Origin: Thioalkalivibrio halophilus
Lineage (GTDB): Bacteria; Pseudomonadota; Gammaproteobacteria; Ectothiorhodospirales; Ectothiorhodospiraceae
DNA: 64,000 nucleotides
Direction: 5' to 3'
Assembly: GCF_001995255.1 (NCBI RefSeq)
Contig: NZ_MUZR01000010.1
Coordinates: 1 to 64,000, forward strand
The notes below the pieces were generated by a model. The model had not been told where the DNA came from. It did not search any database and was given only the letters and a program-made list of their open reading frames with translations. Positions 53,904 through 63,020 of the stretch are shown here, piece by piece (the stretch's first letter is position 1; each line of letters starts with the position of its first letter). The position numbers and the translations under genes are program-made.

Positions 53904-54584
53904 ATGGCTGAACGGGATTTTCGAACCCTGCTGCCCGAGGCGGTGCGGGATGGCGAAGGCATGCGCCAGGCGCTGACCCATCGCAGTGCCGGCGGGCGCA
54001 ATAACGAGCGCCTGGAATTTCTCGGTGACGCGGTGCTCGGCCTGGTGGTCGCCGATGCCCTGTACGAGCGCCTGCCGGACTCGCCCGAGGGGGACCTGAC
54101 CCGGCTGCGGGCCGCGCTGGTGAATCGCGAATCGCTGGCGGCCCTGGCGCGCGAGACCGGCCTGGAAGGGACGCTCAATCTGGGCCAGGGCGAGCGCAAG
54201 AGCGGCGGCCAGCGGCGCGACTCCATCCTTGCCGATGCGGTCGAGGCCCTGATCGGGCTCACCTATCGCGAGGCGGGCTTCGACGCCGCGCGCGACTTTA
54301 CGCTCGCGCTCTACGCCGAGCGTCTGGAAAACCTCCCCGCCGCCGAGACCCTGAAGGACCCGAAGACCCGGCTGCAGGAGAAACTGCAGGGCCGCAACGC
54401 GGAACTCCCGGTCTACGAGGTTCTGGAGGTCTCCGGACCCGACCATCAGCGCCATTTCACCGTGGCCGTGCATCTGCCCACCCAGGGCTGGGGACAGCAC
54501 GGACGCGGCTCCAGCCGTCGCCGGGCCGAACAGGCCGCGGCCGAAGCGGCCCTCCACCGGCTCCAGCAGACCCAGGAACAATGA
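53904..54584 (+). CDS. rnc: Ribonuclease III
   Basis: A double-strand-specific endoribonuclease processing rRNA and mRNAs. The 226-residue protein has the signature NERLEFLGDAVLGLVVAD (E38, D42), a second acidic cluster (DSILADAVEALIG) and a C-terminal dsRNA-binding domain (DPKTRLQEKLQGRNAELPVYEV, GRGSSRRRAEQAAAEAAL). GGAAGGA lies upstream of ATG 53904. The stop overlaps era (ATGA). Confidence 0.97.
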   Translation: MAERDFRTLLPEAVRDGEGMRQALTHRSAGGRNNERLEFLGDAVLGLVVADALYERLPDSPEGDLTRLRAALVNRESLAALARETGLEGTLNLGQGERKSGGQRRDSILADAVEALIGLTYREAGFDAARDFTLALYAERLENLPAAETLKDPKTRLQEKLQGRNAELPVYEVLEVSGPDHQRHFTVAVHLPTQGWGQHGRGSSRRRAEQAAAEAALHRLQQTQEQ

Positions 54585-55501
54585 ATACACCCGAGAACGA
54601 GGCACGCGACGGCACGCGTTGCGGGCTGGTCGCGCTGATCGGCCGCCCCAACGTGGGCAAGACCACCCTGATGAACCGCCTGGTGGGCGAAAAGCTGGCG
54701 GCCACCACTCGCCGGCCGCACACCACGCGCAACCGCATCCTCGGCATCGTCACCGAGGGTGACGACCAGATCGTGCTGATGGACACCCCGGGGATCGACC
54801 AGGAACGGACCAAACTGGTGAACCAGGTGCTCAACCGCACGGCCAGCCAGGCGCTGGCGGATGCCGACCTGATCTGTTTCCTGACCGAAGCGGGGCGTTT
54901 CGGCGAGGGCGACGAGCGCATCGAGGCGGCGATACGCAGCTCCGGGCGCCCGGCACTGCTGGTGATCAACAAGGTCGACCGGCAGAAGAACAAGGAAGAT
55001 CTGCTGCCGTTCATCGAGGAGCGCATGGCCGCCTTTCCGTATGCCGGCGTGGTACCCATCGGCGCGCGCCGCGGAACCAACGTGCCGGGGCTGATCGAGG
55101 AGATCCGCAACCACCTGCCCGAGGGCCCGTTCCTGTACGACCCGGACCAGCTCTCCGACCGCCCGGAGCGTTTTCGCGCCGAGGAGATGATCCGCGAGGC
55201 CATGCTGGAACAGCTGGGCGAGGAGGTGCCCTACTCGGTCGCCGTGCGCGTCGAGAACTGGGAAGACGCCCCGCGCACCGCGCATATCGACGCGGTGATC
55301 CTGGTCGAGCGCGACAGCCAGAAGGGCATCGTCATCGGCAAGAGCGGGCGCCGGCTCAAGCAGATCGGCCAGGCCTCGCGCCACCAGCTCGAATCGCTGC
55401 TGGAGCGCAAGGTGATGCTCAACCTCACCGTGCGGGTCGAGGCGGACTGGTCGCGCAGCCCGCGGGCGCTGCGCGAGCTCGGGATCGAGGAACCGCGGTA
55501 G
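54581..55501 (+). CDS. era: GTPase Era
   Basis: A 306-residue GTPase needed for 16S rRNA maturation and 30S assembly. G1 GRPNVGKTTLMNRL, G3 DTPG, G4 NKVD and the C-terminal KH domain with IVIGKSGRRLKQIG are present. It is coupled to rnc and followed by recO 16 bp on, the standard order. Confidence 0.97.
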   Translation: MNTPENEARDGTRCGLVALIGRPNVGKTTLMNRLVGEKLAATTRRPHTTRNRILGIVTEGDDQIVLMDTPGIDQERTKLVNQVLNRTASQALADADLICFLTEAGRFGEGDERIEAAIRSSGRPALLVINKVDRQKNKEDLLPFIEERMAAFPYAGVVPIGARRGTNVPGLIEEIRNHLPEGPFLYDPDQLSDRPERFRAEEMIREAMLEQLGEEVPYSVAVRVENWEDAPRTAHIDAVILVERDSQKGIVIGKSGRRLKQIGQASRHQLESLLERKVMLNLTVRVEADWSRSPRALRELGIEEPR

Positions 55502-55517
55502 CCACCGGAATCCGTAC

Positions 55518-56177
55518 ATGAGCAGCGCCGCCAGCGAGGTCACCCCGGGCGTGGTCCTGCATGCGCGTCCGCTGCGCGAGAACAGCCGCGTGGTGGAACT
55601 GGTCACCGAGCGGGCGGGGCGCGTCGCCGCGGTGGCGCGCGGGCGCGCCGGCAGCGTGCGCCCGTTCGTGCTGCTGGATCTGGCCTGGCGCGGGCGCGGC
55701 GAACTGCCTTCGCTGAGCGTGGCCGAGGAACGCCGGGTGTACCCGCTGACCGGGCGCCGGCTGGTCTGCGGCCTGTATCTGAACGAACTGGTGCTGCGGC
55801 TGTTCCCGCGCGACGCCCCGCTGGAGGACACCCTGCAGACCCTGACCGGGGCCTACACCGATCTCGCGCAGGACCGTCCGGCGGATCGCATCCTGCGCCG
55901 GGCCGAGTGGCAGCTGCTGGGGGGGCTGGATTCCGGTCTCGCGTTCATCGACCCGGAAGAGCTGGAGCCGGAGGCGTGGTATCGCTACGAGCCGGAACAC
56001 GGCCTGCACGACGTGCCTGCCCGCACCGCCGGCGCCGTGCCCGGCGCCGCACTGCAGGCACTGGCCAGCGGCCGGGACGTCCCGGATAATCTCGCCCGGG
56101 CCAGCCGCGACTTCATGCGCGCGCTGATCGACGCCCATCTCGACGGCCGGCCGCTGCAAACCCGCGGTCTGCTCTGA
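55518..56177 (+). CDS. recO: DNA repair protein RecO
   Basis: A 219-residue protein that anneals single strands and loads RecA with RecR. An N-terminal OB fold (VVLHARPLRENSRVVELVTERAGRVAAVARGRAG) is followed by a helical domain. The zinc-finger Cys residues found in some RecO proteins are absent, as in many gammaproteobacteria. It has a weak site before ATG 55518. Next is pdxJ. Confidence 0.93.
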   Translation: MSSAASEVTPGVVLHARPLRENSRVVELVTERAGRVAAVARGRAGSVRPFVLLDLAWRGRGELPSLSVAEERRVYPLTGRRLVCGLYLNELVLRLFPRDAPLEDTLQTLTGAYTDLAQDRPADRILRRAEWQLLGGLDSGLAFIDPEELEPEAWYRYEPEHGLHDVPARTAGAVPGAALQALASGRDVPDNLARASRDFMRALIDAHLDGRPLQTRGLL

Positions 56178-56193
56178 ACAGGAAACCGATATC

Positions 56194-56970
56194 ATGACCG
56201 ACGCCGCATCCGTTCCCGCGCTCAAGCTGGGGGTCAACCTCGACCACATCGCGACCATCCGCCAGGCGCGGCACACGCCGTACCCGGACCTGATGCAGGC
56301 GGTGCGCCTGGCCGAGGCCAGCGGGGCCGACTCCATCACCCTGCACCTGCGCGAGGATCGCCGGCACATCCAGGACGACGACGTGTTCGGCATCAAGCCG
56401 CGCCTGACCGTGCCCATGAACCTGGAGATGGCCGCCACCGACGGGATGCAGACGATCGCGCTGGAACTGCGGCCGGAATACTGCTGCATCGTCCCCGAGC
56501 GCCGCGAGGAACTGACCACCGAGGGCGGACTGGATGCTATTGGCCAGCGCGAGCGCCTGACCGCCTTTGTTACTCCCCTGCGCGAGGCGGGCATCGCGGT
56601 GTCGCTGTTCGTCGAGCCCGACGTGCGTCAGCTGGAGGCCGCCGTGGCCATCGGCGCCCCGGTGGTGGAACTGCACACCGGGGCATATGCCAACGCCACC
56701 GAACCCGCCGAGCGCGAACGGCTGCTGGCGCAGATCAACGAGGCCGCCGAGGCCGGGCGGCAGATGGGGCTGGTGATCAACGCCGGCCACGGCCTGGACT
56801 ACGACAACGTGCGCGCGATCGCCGCCAACCCGGTGTTCAACGAGCTCAACATCGGCCACTCGATCGTTGCCCGCGCGCTGTTTACCGGGCTGCCCGAGGC
56901 GGTCAGCCACATGCGCGGGCTGATGGACGCCGCGCGCGAGGGCGCGCCGGTCGGCCAGTACCCGGTGTGA
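56194..56970 (+). CDS. pdxJ: Pyridoxine 5'-phosphate synthase
   Basis: A 258-residue TIM-barrel enzyme that condenses deoxyxylulose-5-phosphate and 3-amino-2-oxopropyl phosphate to pyridoxine 5'-phosphate. Diagnostic segments are KLGVNLDHIATIRQARHTPYPD, ITLHLREDRRHIQD, NLEMAATDGM, and VINAGHGLDYDN. The ATG follows GGAAA. AcpS is next, as in E. coli. Confidence 0.97.
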   Translation: MTDAASVPALKLGVNLDHIATIRQARHTPYPDLMQAVRLAEASGADSITLHLREDRRHIQDDDVFGIKPRLTVPMNLEMAATDGMQTIALELRPEYCCIVPERREELTTEGGLDAIGQRERLTAFVTPLREAGIAVSLFVEPDVRQLEAAVAIGAPVVELHTGAYANATEPAERERLLAQINEAAEAGRQMGLVINAGHGLDYDNVRAIAANPVFNELNIGHSIVARALFTGLPEAVSHMRGLMDAAREGAPVGQYPV

Positions 56971-56989
56971 CCCGGGCGAGGGCCTCGGC

Positions 56990-57367
56990 GTGATCCTCGG
57001 GATCGGCACCGACCTGGTGCAGGTGGCGCGCATGCAGGCGCTGTGGACGCGCCACGGCGAACGTTTCGCCGAACGTATCCTGCATCCGGTGGAACGCGCC
57101 GATCTCCCCGCACAGGACCCGGCGGGTTTCCTCGCGCGGCGCTTCGCCGCCAAGGAGGCCCTGTCCAAGGCGCTGGGCTGCGGCGTCGGCGCCGGCATGG
57201 CCCTGGTCGACGCCGGCGTCACCCACGATGCCCGCGGCCGCCCGGAATTCGTGCTGGAAGGCCGCGCCCGCGCCACCGCCGAACGCCTCGGCGCCGGCCC
57301 CGTCCACCTCAGCATCTCCGACGAACGCGACTACGCCCAGGCCTTCGTCATCATCGAACGCGCCTGA
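56990..57367 (+). CDS. acpS: Holo-[acyl-carrier-protein] synthase
   Basis: A 125-residue enzyme that attaches phosphopantetheine to ACP. MILGIGTDLVQVARM contains the metal Asp, and FLARRFAAKEALSKALG the catalytic Glu and Lys. It starts at GTG 56990. The last gene of the lepA-to-acpS run; it converges with dnaE2 7 bp away. Confidence 0.96.
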   Translation: MILGIGTDLVQVARMQALWTRHGERFAERILHPVERADLPAQDPAGFLARRFAAKEALSKALGCGVGAGMALVDAGVTHDARGRPEFVLEGRARATAERLGAGPVHLSISDERDYAQAFVIIERA

Positions 57368-57374
57368 GCCTGCG

Positions 57375-60300
57375 CTAGCCGAAGTCGCGGGAGTGGGTCA
57401 CCAGGTCGCCGAGCCAGGTGCTGCGGTCGATGAGGCGGCGGGCGACCAGGTGGCCGACGCCGTCGGCCCACTGCCATTCGCCGTCGATCTCCAGCAGCTG
57501 GCCGTGCAGGACCTCGGCACGGAAGCGTTCCACGCGGTCGGGCCAGACGATCACGTTCAGCGTGCCGTGTTCGTCCTCCAGGGTCAGGAATACCGTGCCG
57601 TTGGCCGAGCCCGGGCGCTGGCGGGTGATCACCAGACCCGCGTAGCGGGCCGGGCCGGGGCGCCGCCGCGCGGAAAGCGTCGCGGAATCCGGCAGGCGCC
57701 GGCGTTCGAGCTGCGGGCGCAGCAGGGCCAGCGGGTGCGGCCCCAGCGTGAGGCCGGTGGTGGCGTAGTCCTGGACCAGGTCGTCCACCGCGTCGGGCAC
57801 CGGCAGCAGGGGCGTGCGGGCGTCGTCCCCGGCCGGCGCCGGCTCGTGCGGCTCGCGTGGCTCGTGCGGGGCGTCGGCGGGCTCGGCGTGTTGCGGCAGG
57901 CCCTCGAACAGCGGCAGCGGCGCCTCCACCGCATCGGCGGCCCAGCGCGCCTGGTGGCGGTTGCCGGCCAGCGCCGCCAGGGCCCCGGCGCGCGCCAGGC
58001 GGCCGGCCTCGGTCCGGCTCAGGCCGGCGCGCGCGACGAGCTCGGGCACGTCGCTGAACGGGCCCTCGGCGCGGGCCGCCTGGATGCGTTCGGCGACCTC
58101 CCGACGCAGGCCCTGAACGCGGTTGAAGCCCAGACGCAGGGCCAGCGGCGCATCCGGCGCGTCCGGTGCATCGCTGGCGGGCTCCAGGCTGCATTCGGGC
58201 AGGCTGTGGTTCACGTCCACCGGCCGTACCTCCACGCCGTGGCGGCGGGCATCGGCCACGATCTGCGCCGGGCCGTAGAAGCCCATCGGCTGGCTGTTGA
58301 GCAGTGCACAGGTGAAGATCGCCGGCTCGAAGCACTTGAGCCAGGCCGAGACCCAGGTGATCAGGGCGAAGCTGGCGGAATGTGACTCGGGGAAGCCGTA
58401 TTCGCCGAAGCCGCAGATCTGGCGATACAGCCGCTCGGCGAACTCCGCCGAATAGCCGCGCTCGCGCATCCCCTCCAGCAGCCGCTCGCGCCAGCGGCCG
58501 AGATCCCCGCGGCGGCGCCAGGCGCCGATGGAGCGGCGCAGCCCGTCGGCCTCGCCGGCGGAGAACCCGGCCGCCACCATCGCCAGTTCGATCACCTGTT
58601 CCTGGAAGATGGGCACGCCCAGGGTGCGCCCCAGCACCCGCTCGATCTCCGCATTGGGGAAGCGCACCCGTTCGGGGCGCGCCCGGCGCTTGAGGTAGGG
58701 ATGCACCATCTCGCCCTGGATGGGGCCGGGACGCACGATGGCGATCTCGATCACCAGGTCGTAGAAGTTCTTCGGCTTCAGCCGCGGCAGCATGCTCATC
58801 TGCGCGCGCGACTCGATCTGGAACACCCCCAGGCTGTCGGCCTTCTGCAGCATCGCGTAGACCGCCGGGTCCTCGGCCGGGATGTCGGCCAGGCCCCAGT
58901 CGCGGCCGCGGTGCCGGTGCATCAGCTCCAGCGCGCGGCGCACGCAGGAGAGCATGCCCAGCGACAGCACGTCGATCTTCAGCAGGCCGGCGGCGTCGAG
59001 GTCGTCCTTGTCCCACTGGATCACGCTGCGTTCGGGCATCGCCGCGTTCTCGATCGGCACCAGCTCGTCGAGCCGCCCGGCGGCGATAACGAAGCCCCCG
59101 GTGTGCTGCGACAGATGGCGCGGGAAGCCGACCAGCTCGGCGGTCAGGGCCTGCCACTGGCGGGCCAGGCCGCCGTCGGGTTCCAGGCCGACCTCGCGCA
59201 GGCGTTCGGGCGGGATGCCCTCGTCCCAGCCGGCGAGGTTGGCGGTCAGGGCATCCAGCCGCGCGCGCGAGATCCCCAGCGCCCGGCCCACGTCGCGCAG
59301 AGCGCTGCGGCGGCGATAGCGGATCACGGTACAGGCCAGTGCCGCGCGGTCGCGGCCGTAGCGCCGGTAGATGTACTGGATGACTTCCTCGCGCCGTTCG
59401 TGCTCGAAATCGACGTCGATATCCGGCGGCTCGCCGCGTTCGGCGGAGATGAAACGCTCGAACAGCATGTTCGAGCGCGACGGGTCCACTGCGGTGATGC
59501 CCAGCACGTAGCACACCGCCGAATTGGCCGCCGACCCGCGCCCCTGGCACAGGATGCCGCGCTCGCGCGCGAAGCGGACGATGTCATGGACCGTCAGGAA
59601 ATACGGCTCGTAGCCCAGCTCGGCGATGATCCCCAGTTCACGCTCGATCTGCGCCTGCACCGCCTCCGGGATGCCGTCGGGCCAGCGCTCGCGTGCCCCG
59701 CGCAGGCTCTCCTCGCGCAGGTACTCGGTGGCCGTGCGCCCGGGTGGCAGCGGGTCGGTGGGGTAGTGGTATTCGAGTTCGTCCAGGGAAAAGCGGCAGT
59801 CGTCGGCGATGGCGACCGCGTGGCGCAGCCAGGCGGCGGGATACAGCGTGGCCAGATCGGCGCGCGGGCGCAGGCAGCGTTCGCCGTTGGGGAACAGCTC
59901 GCCGGCGGCCTGCGCGACCGTGCAGCGGTGATGCAGGGCGGTCAGGACATCCTGCAGTGCGCGGCGGCCGCGGGCATGCATGTGCACGTCGCCGCAGGCC
60001 GTCACCGGCAGGCCGTGTTCCTGCGCGAGCTGCCGTGCCCGGGCGATCTGCGCCGGATCCCCGGGCGTGCGCAGCAGCGCTACCGCCAGATGTCCCTGGC
60101 CCGGCGCGGCCCATGCCCGCAGCCAGGCCGCCGCGTCGGAGAGGCCGGGGGCGTCGGTTTCCGGCCACAGGTGCAGCAGCACATGCCAGCCGGCGCGGGC
60201 CTGCGGCGGGACCGCCTCCAGATCCGCCCGCGTCAGGTGGTGCTCGCCCTTGTCCGCGGCCCCGCGTGCGGTGGTGATCAGGCGGCACAGGGCGGCGTAG

Positions 60301-60584
60301 CCCGCGCGGTCGCGCACCAGCACGGTCAGCTCGGGTCCGTCCGCCAGCTGCAGGCGGGCGCCCGGGATCAGATGCAGCCCGACCCGCTGCGCCGCCTCGT
60401 GCGCGCGCACCGCCCCCGCCAGCGAGGCGGTGTCGGTCAGCGCCAGTGCGCGATAGCCCAGTGCCGCCGCGCGCTCTACCAGCTCCTCCGGGTGCGAGGC
60501 CCCGCGCAGGAACGAGAAGTTGCTCAGCGCCGTGAGTTCGGCAAAGGCCGGGGCGGTTTCGCCTTCGGGTGCGCGTTCGTCCAT
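57375..60584 (-). CDS. dnaE2: Error-prone DNA polymerase DnaE2 (ImuC)
   Basis: A 1069-residue C-family polymerase for SOS translesion synthesis. It has a PHP domain (LTALSNFSFLRGASHPEELVERAAALGYRALALTDT), the palm aspartates (PPDIDVDFEHERREEV), FPRHLSQHTGGFVIA, QWDKDDLDAAGLLKIDVLSLGML and the OB-fold C-terminus. The lack of a clamp-loader/tau-binding tail marks DnaE2 rather than replicative DnaE. An exact LexA box lies directly before the ATG. The usual imuA-imuB partners are not nearby; gloA lies upstream instead. Confidence 0.95.
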   Translation of the reverse strand: MDERAPEGETAPAFAELTALSNFSFLRGASHPEELVERAAALGYRALALTDTASLAGAVRAHEAAQRVGLHLIPGARLQLADGPELTVLVRDRAGYAALCRLITTARGAADKGEHHLTRADLEAVPPQARAGWHVLLHLWPETDAPGLSDAAAWLRAWAAPGQGHLAVALLRTPGDPAQIARARQLAQEHGLPVTACGDVHMHARGRRALQDVLTALHHRCTVAQAAGELFPNGERCLRPRADLATLYPAAWLRHAVAIADDCRFSLDELEYHYPTDPLPPGRTATEYLREESLRGARERWPDGIPEAVQAQIERELGIIAELGYEPYFLTVHDIVRFARERGILCQGRGSAANSAVCYVLGITAVDPSRSNMLFERFISAERGEPPDIDVDFEHERREEVIQYIYRRYGRDRAALACTVIRYRRRSALRDVGRALGISRARLDALTANLAGWDEGIPPERLREVGLEPDGGLARQWQALTAELVGFPRHLSQHTGGFVIAAGRLDELVPIENAAMPERSVIQWDKDDLDAAGLLKIDVLSLGMLSCVRRALELMHRHRGRDWGLADIPAEDPAVYAMLQKADSLGVFQIESRAQMSMLPRLKPKNFYDLVIEIAIVRPGPIQGEMVHPYLKRRARPERVRFPNAEIERVLGRTLGVPIFQEQVIELAMVAAGFSAGEADGLRRSIGAWRRRGDLGRWRERLLEGMRERGYSAEFAERLYRQICGFGEYGFPESHSASFALITWVSAWLKCFEPAIFTCALLNSQPMGFYGPAQIVADARRHGVEVRPVDVNHSLPECSLEPASDAPDAPDAPLALRLGFNRVQGLRREVAERIQAARAEGPFSDVPELVARAGLSRTEAGRLARAGALAALAGNRHQARWAADAVEAPLPLFEGLPQHAEPADAPHEPREPHEPAPAGDDARTPLLPVPDAVDDLVQDYATTGLTLGPHPLALLRPQLERRRLPDSATLSARRRPGPARYAGLVITRQRPGSANGTVFLTLEDEHGTLNVIVWPDRVERFRAEVLHGQLLEIDGEWQWADGVGHLVARRLIDRSTWLGDLVTHSRDFG

Positions 60585-60587
60585 ATA

Positions 60588-60603
60588 CTGTATATTTGTA
60601 CAG
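60588..60603 (-). promoter_or_regulatory. LexA (SOS) box of dnaE2
   Basis: CTGTatatttgtACAG matches the CTGT-N8-ACAG consensus with an AT-rich centre. It lies 3 bp before the dnaE2 start codon on the minus strand, so bound LexA would block transcription and the start site lies in or just upstream of it. Confidence 0.92.
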
Positions 60604-60625
60604 TATCACGGGCGAAGCAAGCCGC

Positions 60626-60642
60626 CCCCCGGAATCCGGGGG
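60626..60642 (-). terminator. Weak terminator-like hairpin after gloA
   Basis: CCCCCGG and CCGGGGG pair around AAT, 44 bp past the gloA stop reading on minus. The following GCGGCTTGCTT has few T residues, so termination may be partial. Confidence 0.35.
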
Positions 60643-60685
60643 ACGGCAAGGGGTTGTCAGGGGGCTTCAGGGGTGTAGCAGGGGA

Positions 60686-61189
60686 TCAGCGGCCCAGGCC
60701 GGTGAGGCGCGCGGGCTCCAGGATCTCGATCCAGTAGCCGTCTAGGTCCTTCACGAAGGCGATGTCCTTCAGCCCGCCCTCGTCGGGGCGCTTCACGAAC
60801 TCCACGTTATTCTGGTCGAACCAGCGCACGGCGGCGTCCAGGTCGGGCACCGAGAAGCAGATGTGGCCGAAGCCCTGCGGTTCGGAATTGCCGTCGTGGT
60901 AGTGAAAGTCCGGATCCTTCTCGGTGCCGTAGTTGTAGGTCAGCTCGAGGATGCCGCGCTGGCTGAACATCCAGCGGGTGCGTTCGCCCTCGTCCTGCGG
61001 CGGCGCCGGCTCACCTTCGTCCTGGCGGGCGAGGAAATACAGCGTGAACTCGAACTCCGGGAAGTCCAGGGTCTTCACCAGCTCCATGCCGAACACGCGC
61101 CGGTAGAAATCCAGCGACGCGTCCGGGTCCTTCACGCGCAGCATGGTGTGGTTGAAGCGGAAGCCTGCGGTCGGGTTGTCGCTCATCAT
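60686..61189 (-). CDS. gloA: Lactoylglutathione lyase (glyoxalase I)
   Basis: A 167-residue metalloenzyme that isomerises the methylglyoxal-glutathione hemithioacetal. Metal ligands include H14 (NHTMLRV) and Glu/His in LELTYNYG and GFGHICFSV, with the terminal WIEILEP Glu. The length and insert (QDEGEPAPPQDEGE) match the longer Ni-type/human-like GloA. AAGGAA lies before a tandem ATGATG start. Together with gor and prx-grx it uses glutathione. Confidence 0.95.
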   Translation of the reverse strand: MMSDNPTAGFRFNHTMLRVKDPDASLDFYRRVFGMELVKTLDFPEFEFTLYFLARQDEGEPAPPQDEGERTRWMFSQRGILELTYNYGTEKDPDFHYHDGNSEPQGFGHICFSVPDLDAAVRWFDQNNVEFVKRPDEGGLKDIAFVKDLDGYWIEILEPARLTGLGR

Positions 61190-61262
61190 GCGTTCCTTTG
61201 GGACGTAGGGATGTGCAGGAGACTGGTACCGGGTCCGACCGGTTCCCGGGCCGGGCCGCGTG

Positions 61263-61904
61263 TCAGCTGCAGAACGGCCCGACCTGCCAGAAGCGGCGAC
61301 AGCGGAACTCGGATTCGCAGCTCTCCAGCTGGCTCGCGTACCGGCCGGCGCGGTCGCGCACCTGCCGCGCGGCCCGCTGCACCCCCGGCTTGCCGCGGTA
61401 GCTGCCCCGGTTATAGCCGCCCTGGCCCTCGTGGTAGGCCAGATACAGGTGCTCCGGGTTGTGCAGGGAGACCCCGGTCATGCGGCGGGTGCGGTCGTTG
61501 TACCAGCCGATGAAATCGGTTGCATGCTTCATGTGCGTGCGTCGGGCGAAGCGGCTGCCGGCATCCTCGCGGTATTCGCCCCACACCGGGTCCTGGGCCT
61601 GGGCGTAGCCGTAGGCCGAGGACGGCCGCCGCCAGGGGATGATCCCCAGCAGGCGCTCGCGGTCGGGGCGTACGTGCGAGCGGAACGAGGATTCCTGCTG
61701 GATGATCGCCATCTGCGTGGCGATGGGCGTGCCCCATTCCTGCTCGGAATCCCGGGCGTAGTCGTACCACCGGGGCTCCTCGCGGAAGATCTCGCAGATG
61801 TTGCTCTGCTCCTGCGGCGGCGAGGGCGAGAACATCGCACAGCCGCTGGTGGCCAGGATCAGCACCAGAACGACCAGGGTACGCAGTGCCATCGTCGAAT
61901 TCAC
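61263..61904 (-). CDS. Lytic transglycosylase-like lipoprotein
   Basis: A 213-residue probable lipoprotein. The signal (LRTLVVLVLILATSGC) ends in a lipobox-like TSGC. The mature part has an SLT-like fold with the catalytic Glu in AIIQQESSFRSH, then SSAYGYAQAQDPVW and LYLAYHEGQGGYNRGSYRGKPG, typical of small SLT proteins that cleave peptidoglycan glycan strands. GTG 61904 has GGGGAGG at ideal spacing; ATG 61892 is internal. It stands alone. Confidence 0.82.
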   Translation of the reverse strand: MNSTMALRTLVVLVLILATSGCAMFSPSPPQEQSNICEIFREEPRWYDYARDSEQEWGTPIATQMAIIQQESSFRSHVRPDRERLLGIIPWRRPSSAYGYAQAQDPVWGEYREDAGSRFARRTHMKHATDFIGWYNDRTRRMTGVSLHNPEHLYLAYHEGQGGYNRGSYRGKPGVQRAARQVRDRAGRYASQLESCESEFRCRRFWQVGPFCS

Positions 61905-62009
61905 CCGGACCTCCCCGAGGTGGTTGCGTGGAATACCCGGAGTATAAAGCAGGGTGAACCGGGGTGACATCGGCCGGGCAAGCGCGCGGGAGCGGTGTCC
62001 GGGAGGTCG

Positions 62010-62789
62010 TCAGGGCCGCGCGGGCGTGGCGGGCCGGGCCAGCCAGTTCGCGTCGAGCGGGTGCAGTGCGGGGTCGAGGGTCCACGGGCCCGGGGGTGGT
62101 GCGCCGGGGTCGTGGACCAGCGGGCGGATGTAGCGCAGGAAGGTGTCGCGCGGGAGTTCCACGGCGCCCAGGTTCACCAGGTGTTCGGTGGCCATCTGGG
62201 TGTCGATCAGCGGCCAGTCCCAGGCGACCATGTGGCGGCACAGCCAGGCCAGGGCCACCTTGGAGGCGTCACGCTCGTGGCTGAACATGGATTCGCCGCA
62301 GAACAGCCGGCCGGCGGCCACGCCGTAGAGCCCGCCGATCAGCCGCGGCCCCTGCCAGACCTCTACCGAATGGGCGTGGCCCACCCGGTGCAGCGCGAGA
62401 TAGGCCTCCTGCATGTTCTGGGTGATCCAGGTGCCGGCGGAGCGGGCGCGCGGTCCGGCACAGCCGGCGATCACGCGCTCGAAGGCGCGGTCGAACGTGA
62501 CCGTGTAGCCGGCGTTGCGCAGGGTCTTGCGCAGCGAGCGGCGGATGCGGAGGGCTCGCGGTTCCAGCACCGCGCGTGGGTCGGGGCTCCACCACAGGAT
62601 CGGCTGGCCAGCCTCGAACCACGGGAAGATCCCGCAGCGGTAGGCGTTGAGCAGGCGCGGCACCGAGAGATCGCCGCCGGCCGCGAGCAGGCCGTTGGGT
62701 TCGTCCAGTGCCGTCTCTGCCGGTGGGAACGGCGCCTCCGGGTGATCCGGATCCAGCCAGGGGAGGGTGATGGGGCTGCGGGGGCTCAT
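62010..62789 (-). CDS. aat: Leucyl/phenylalanyl-tRNA-protein transferase
   Basis: A 259-residue N-end rule enzyme adding Leu or Phe to Arg/Lys N-termini for ClpAPS degradation. Signature stretches are [66 protein letters not shown] and [29 protein letters not shown]. Length is normal, with a Pro/Arg-rich C-terminus. It probably follows the COG3146 gene through the REP-like gap. Confidence 0.97.
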   Translation of the reverse strand: MSPRSPITLPWLDPDHPEAPFPPAETALDEPNGLLAAGGDLSVPRLLNAYRCGIFPWFEAGQPILWWSPDPRAVLEPRALRIRRSLRKTLRNAGYTVTFDRAFERVIAGCAGPRARSAGTWITQNMQEAYLALHRVGHAHSVEVWQGPRLIGGLYGVAAGRLFCGESMFSHERDASKVALAWLCRHMVAWDWPLIDTQMATEHLVNLGAVELPRDTFLRYIRPLVHDPGAPPPGPWTLDPALHPLDANWLARPATPARP

Positions 62790-62826
62790 GCGGCGCCTGG
62801 TGGGTCGGTGCCGGGTCGGCCAGCGC

Positions 62827-62998
62827 CGGATCGGCCAGAGGGCTGGCCTCCTACCGGGGTTGGTCGGGCGGTGCCGGATCGGCCGGAATCGGATCGGCCA
62901 GAGGGCTGGCCTCCTACGATGGTGGGAGGCCGGCCCTCCGGCCGATTGTGCGTCGGGGCGGTCTCCTGCGCCGGATCGGCCAGGGGCTGGCCTCCTGC
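62827..62998. repeat. REP-like palindromic repeat array
   Basis: Three direct copies of a 27-28 bp unit, CGGATCGGCCAGAGGGCTGG followed by CCTCCTAC (62827-62854, 62890-62917, 62972-62998, the last slightly shortened). An inverted variant lies at 62922-62945 (GGGAGGCCGGCCCTCCGGCC). Each unit contains an imperfect GGCCAG..CTGGCC palindrome and a GTAGGAG end, the architecture of Pseudomonas-type REPs. The short ORFs here on both strands come from the repeats. No other gene lies in 62790-63020. Confidence 0.8.
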
Positions 62999-63020
62999 GG
63001 ATACGGGATGGATCGCGGGG

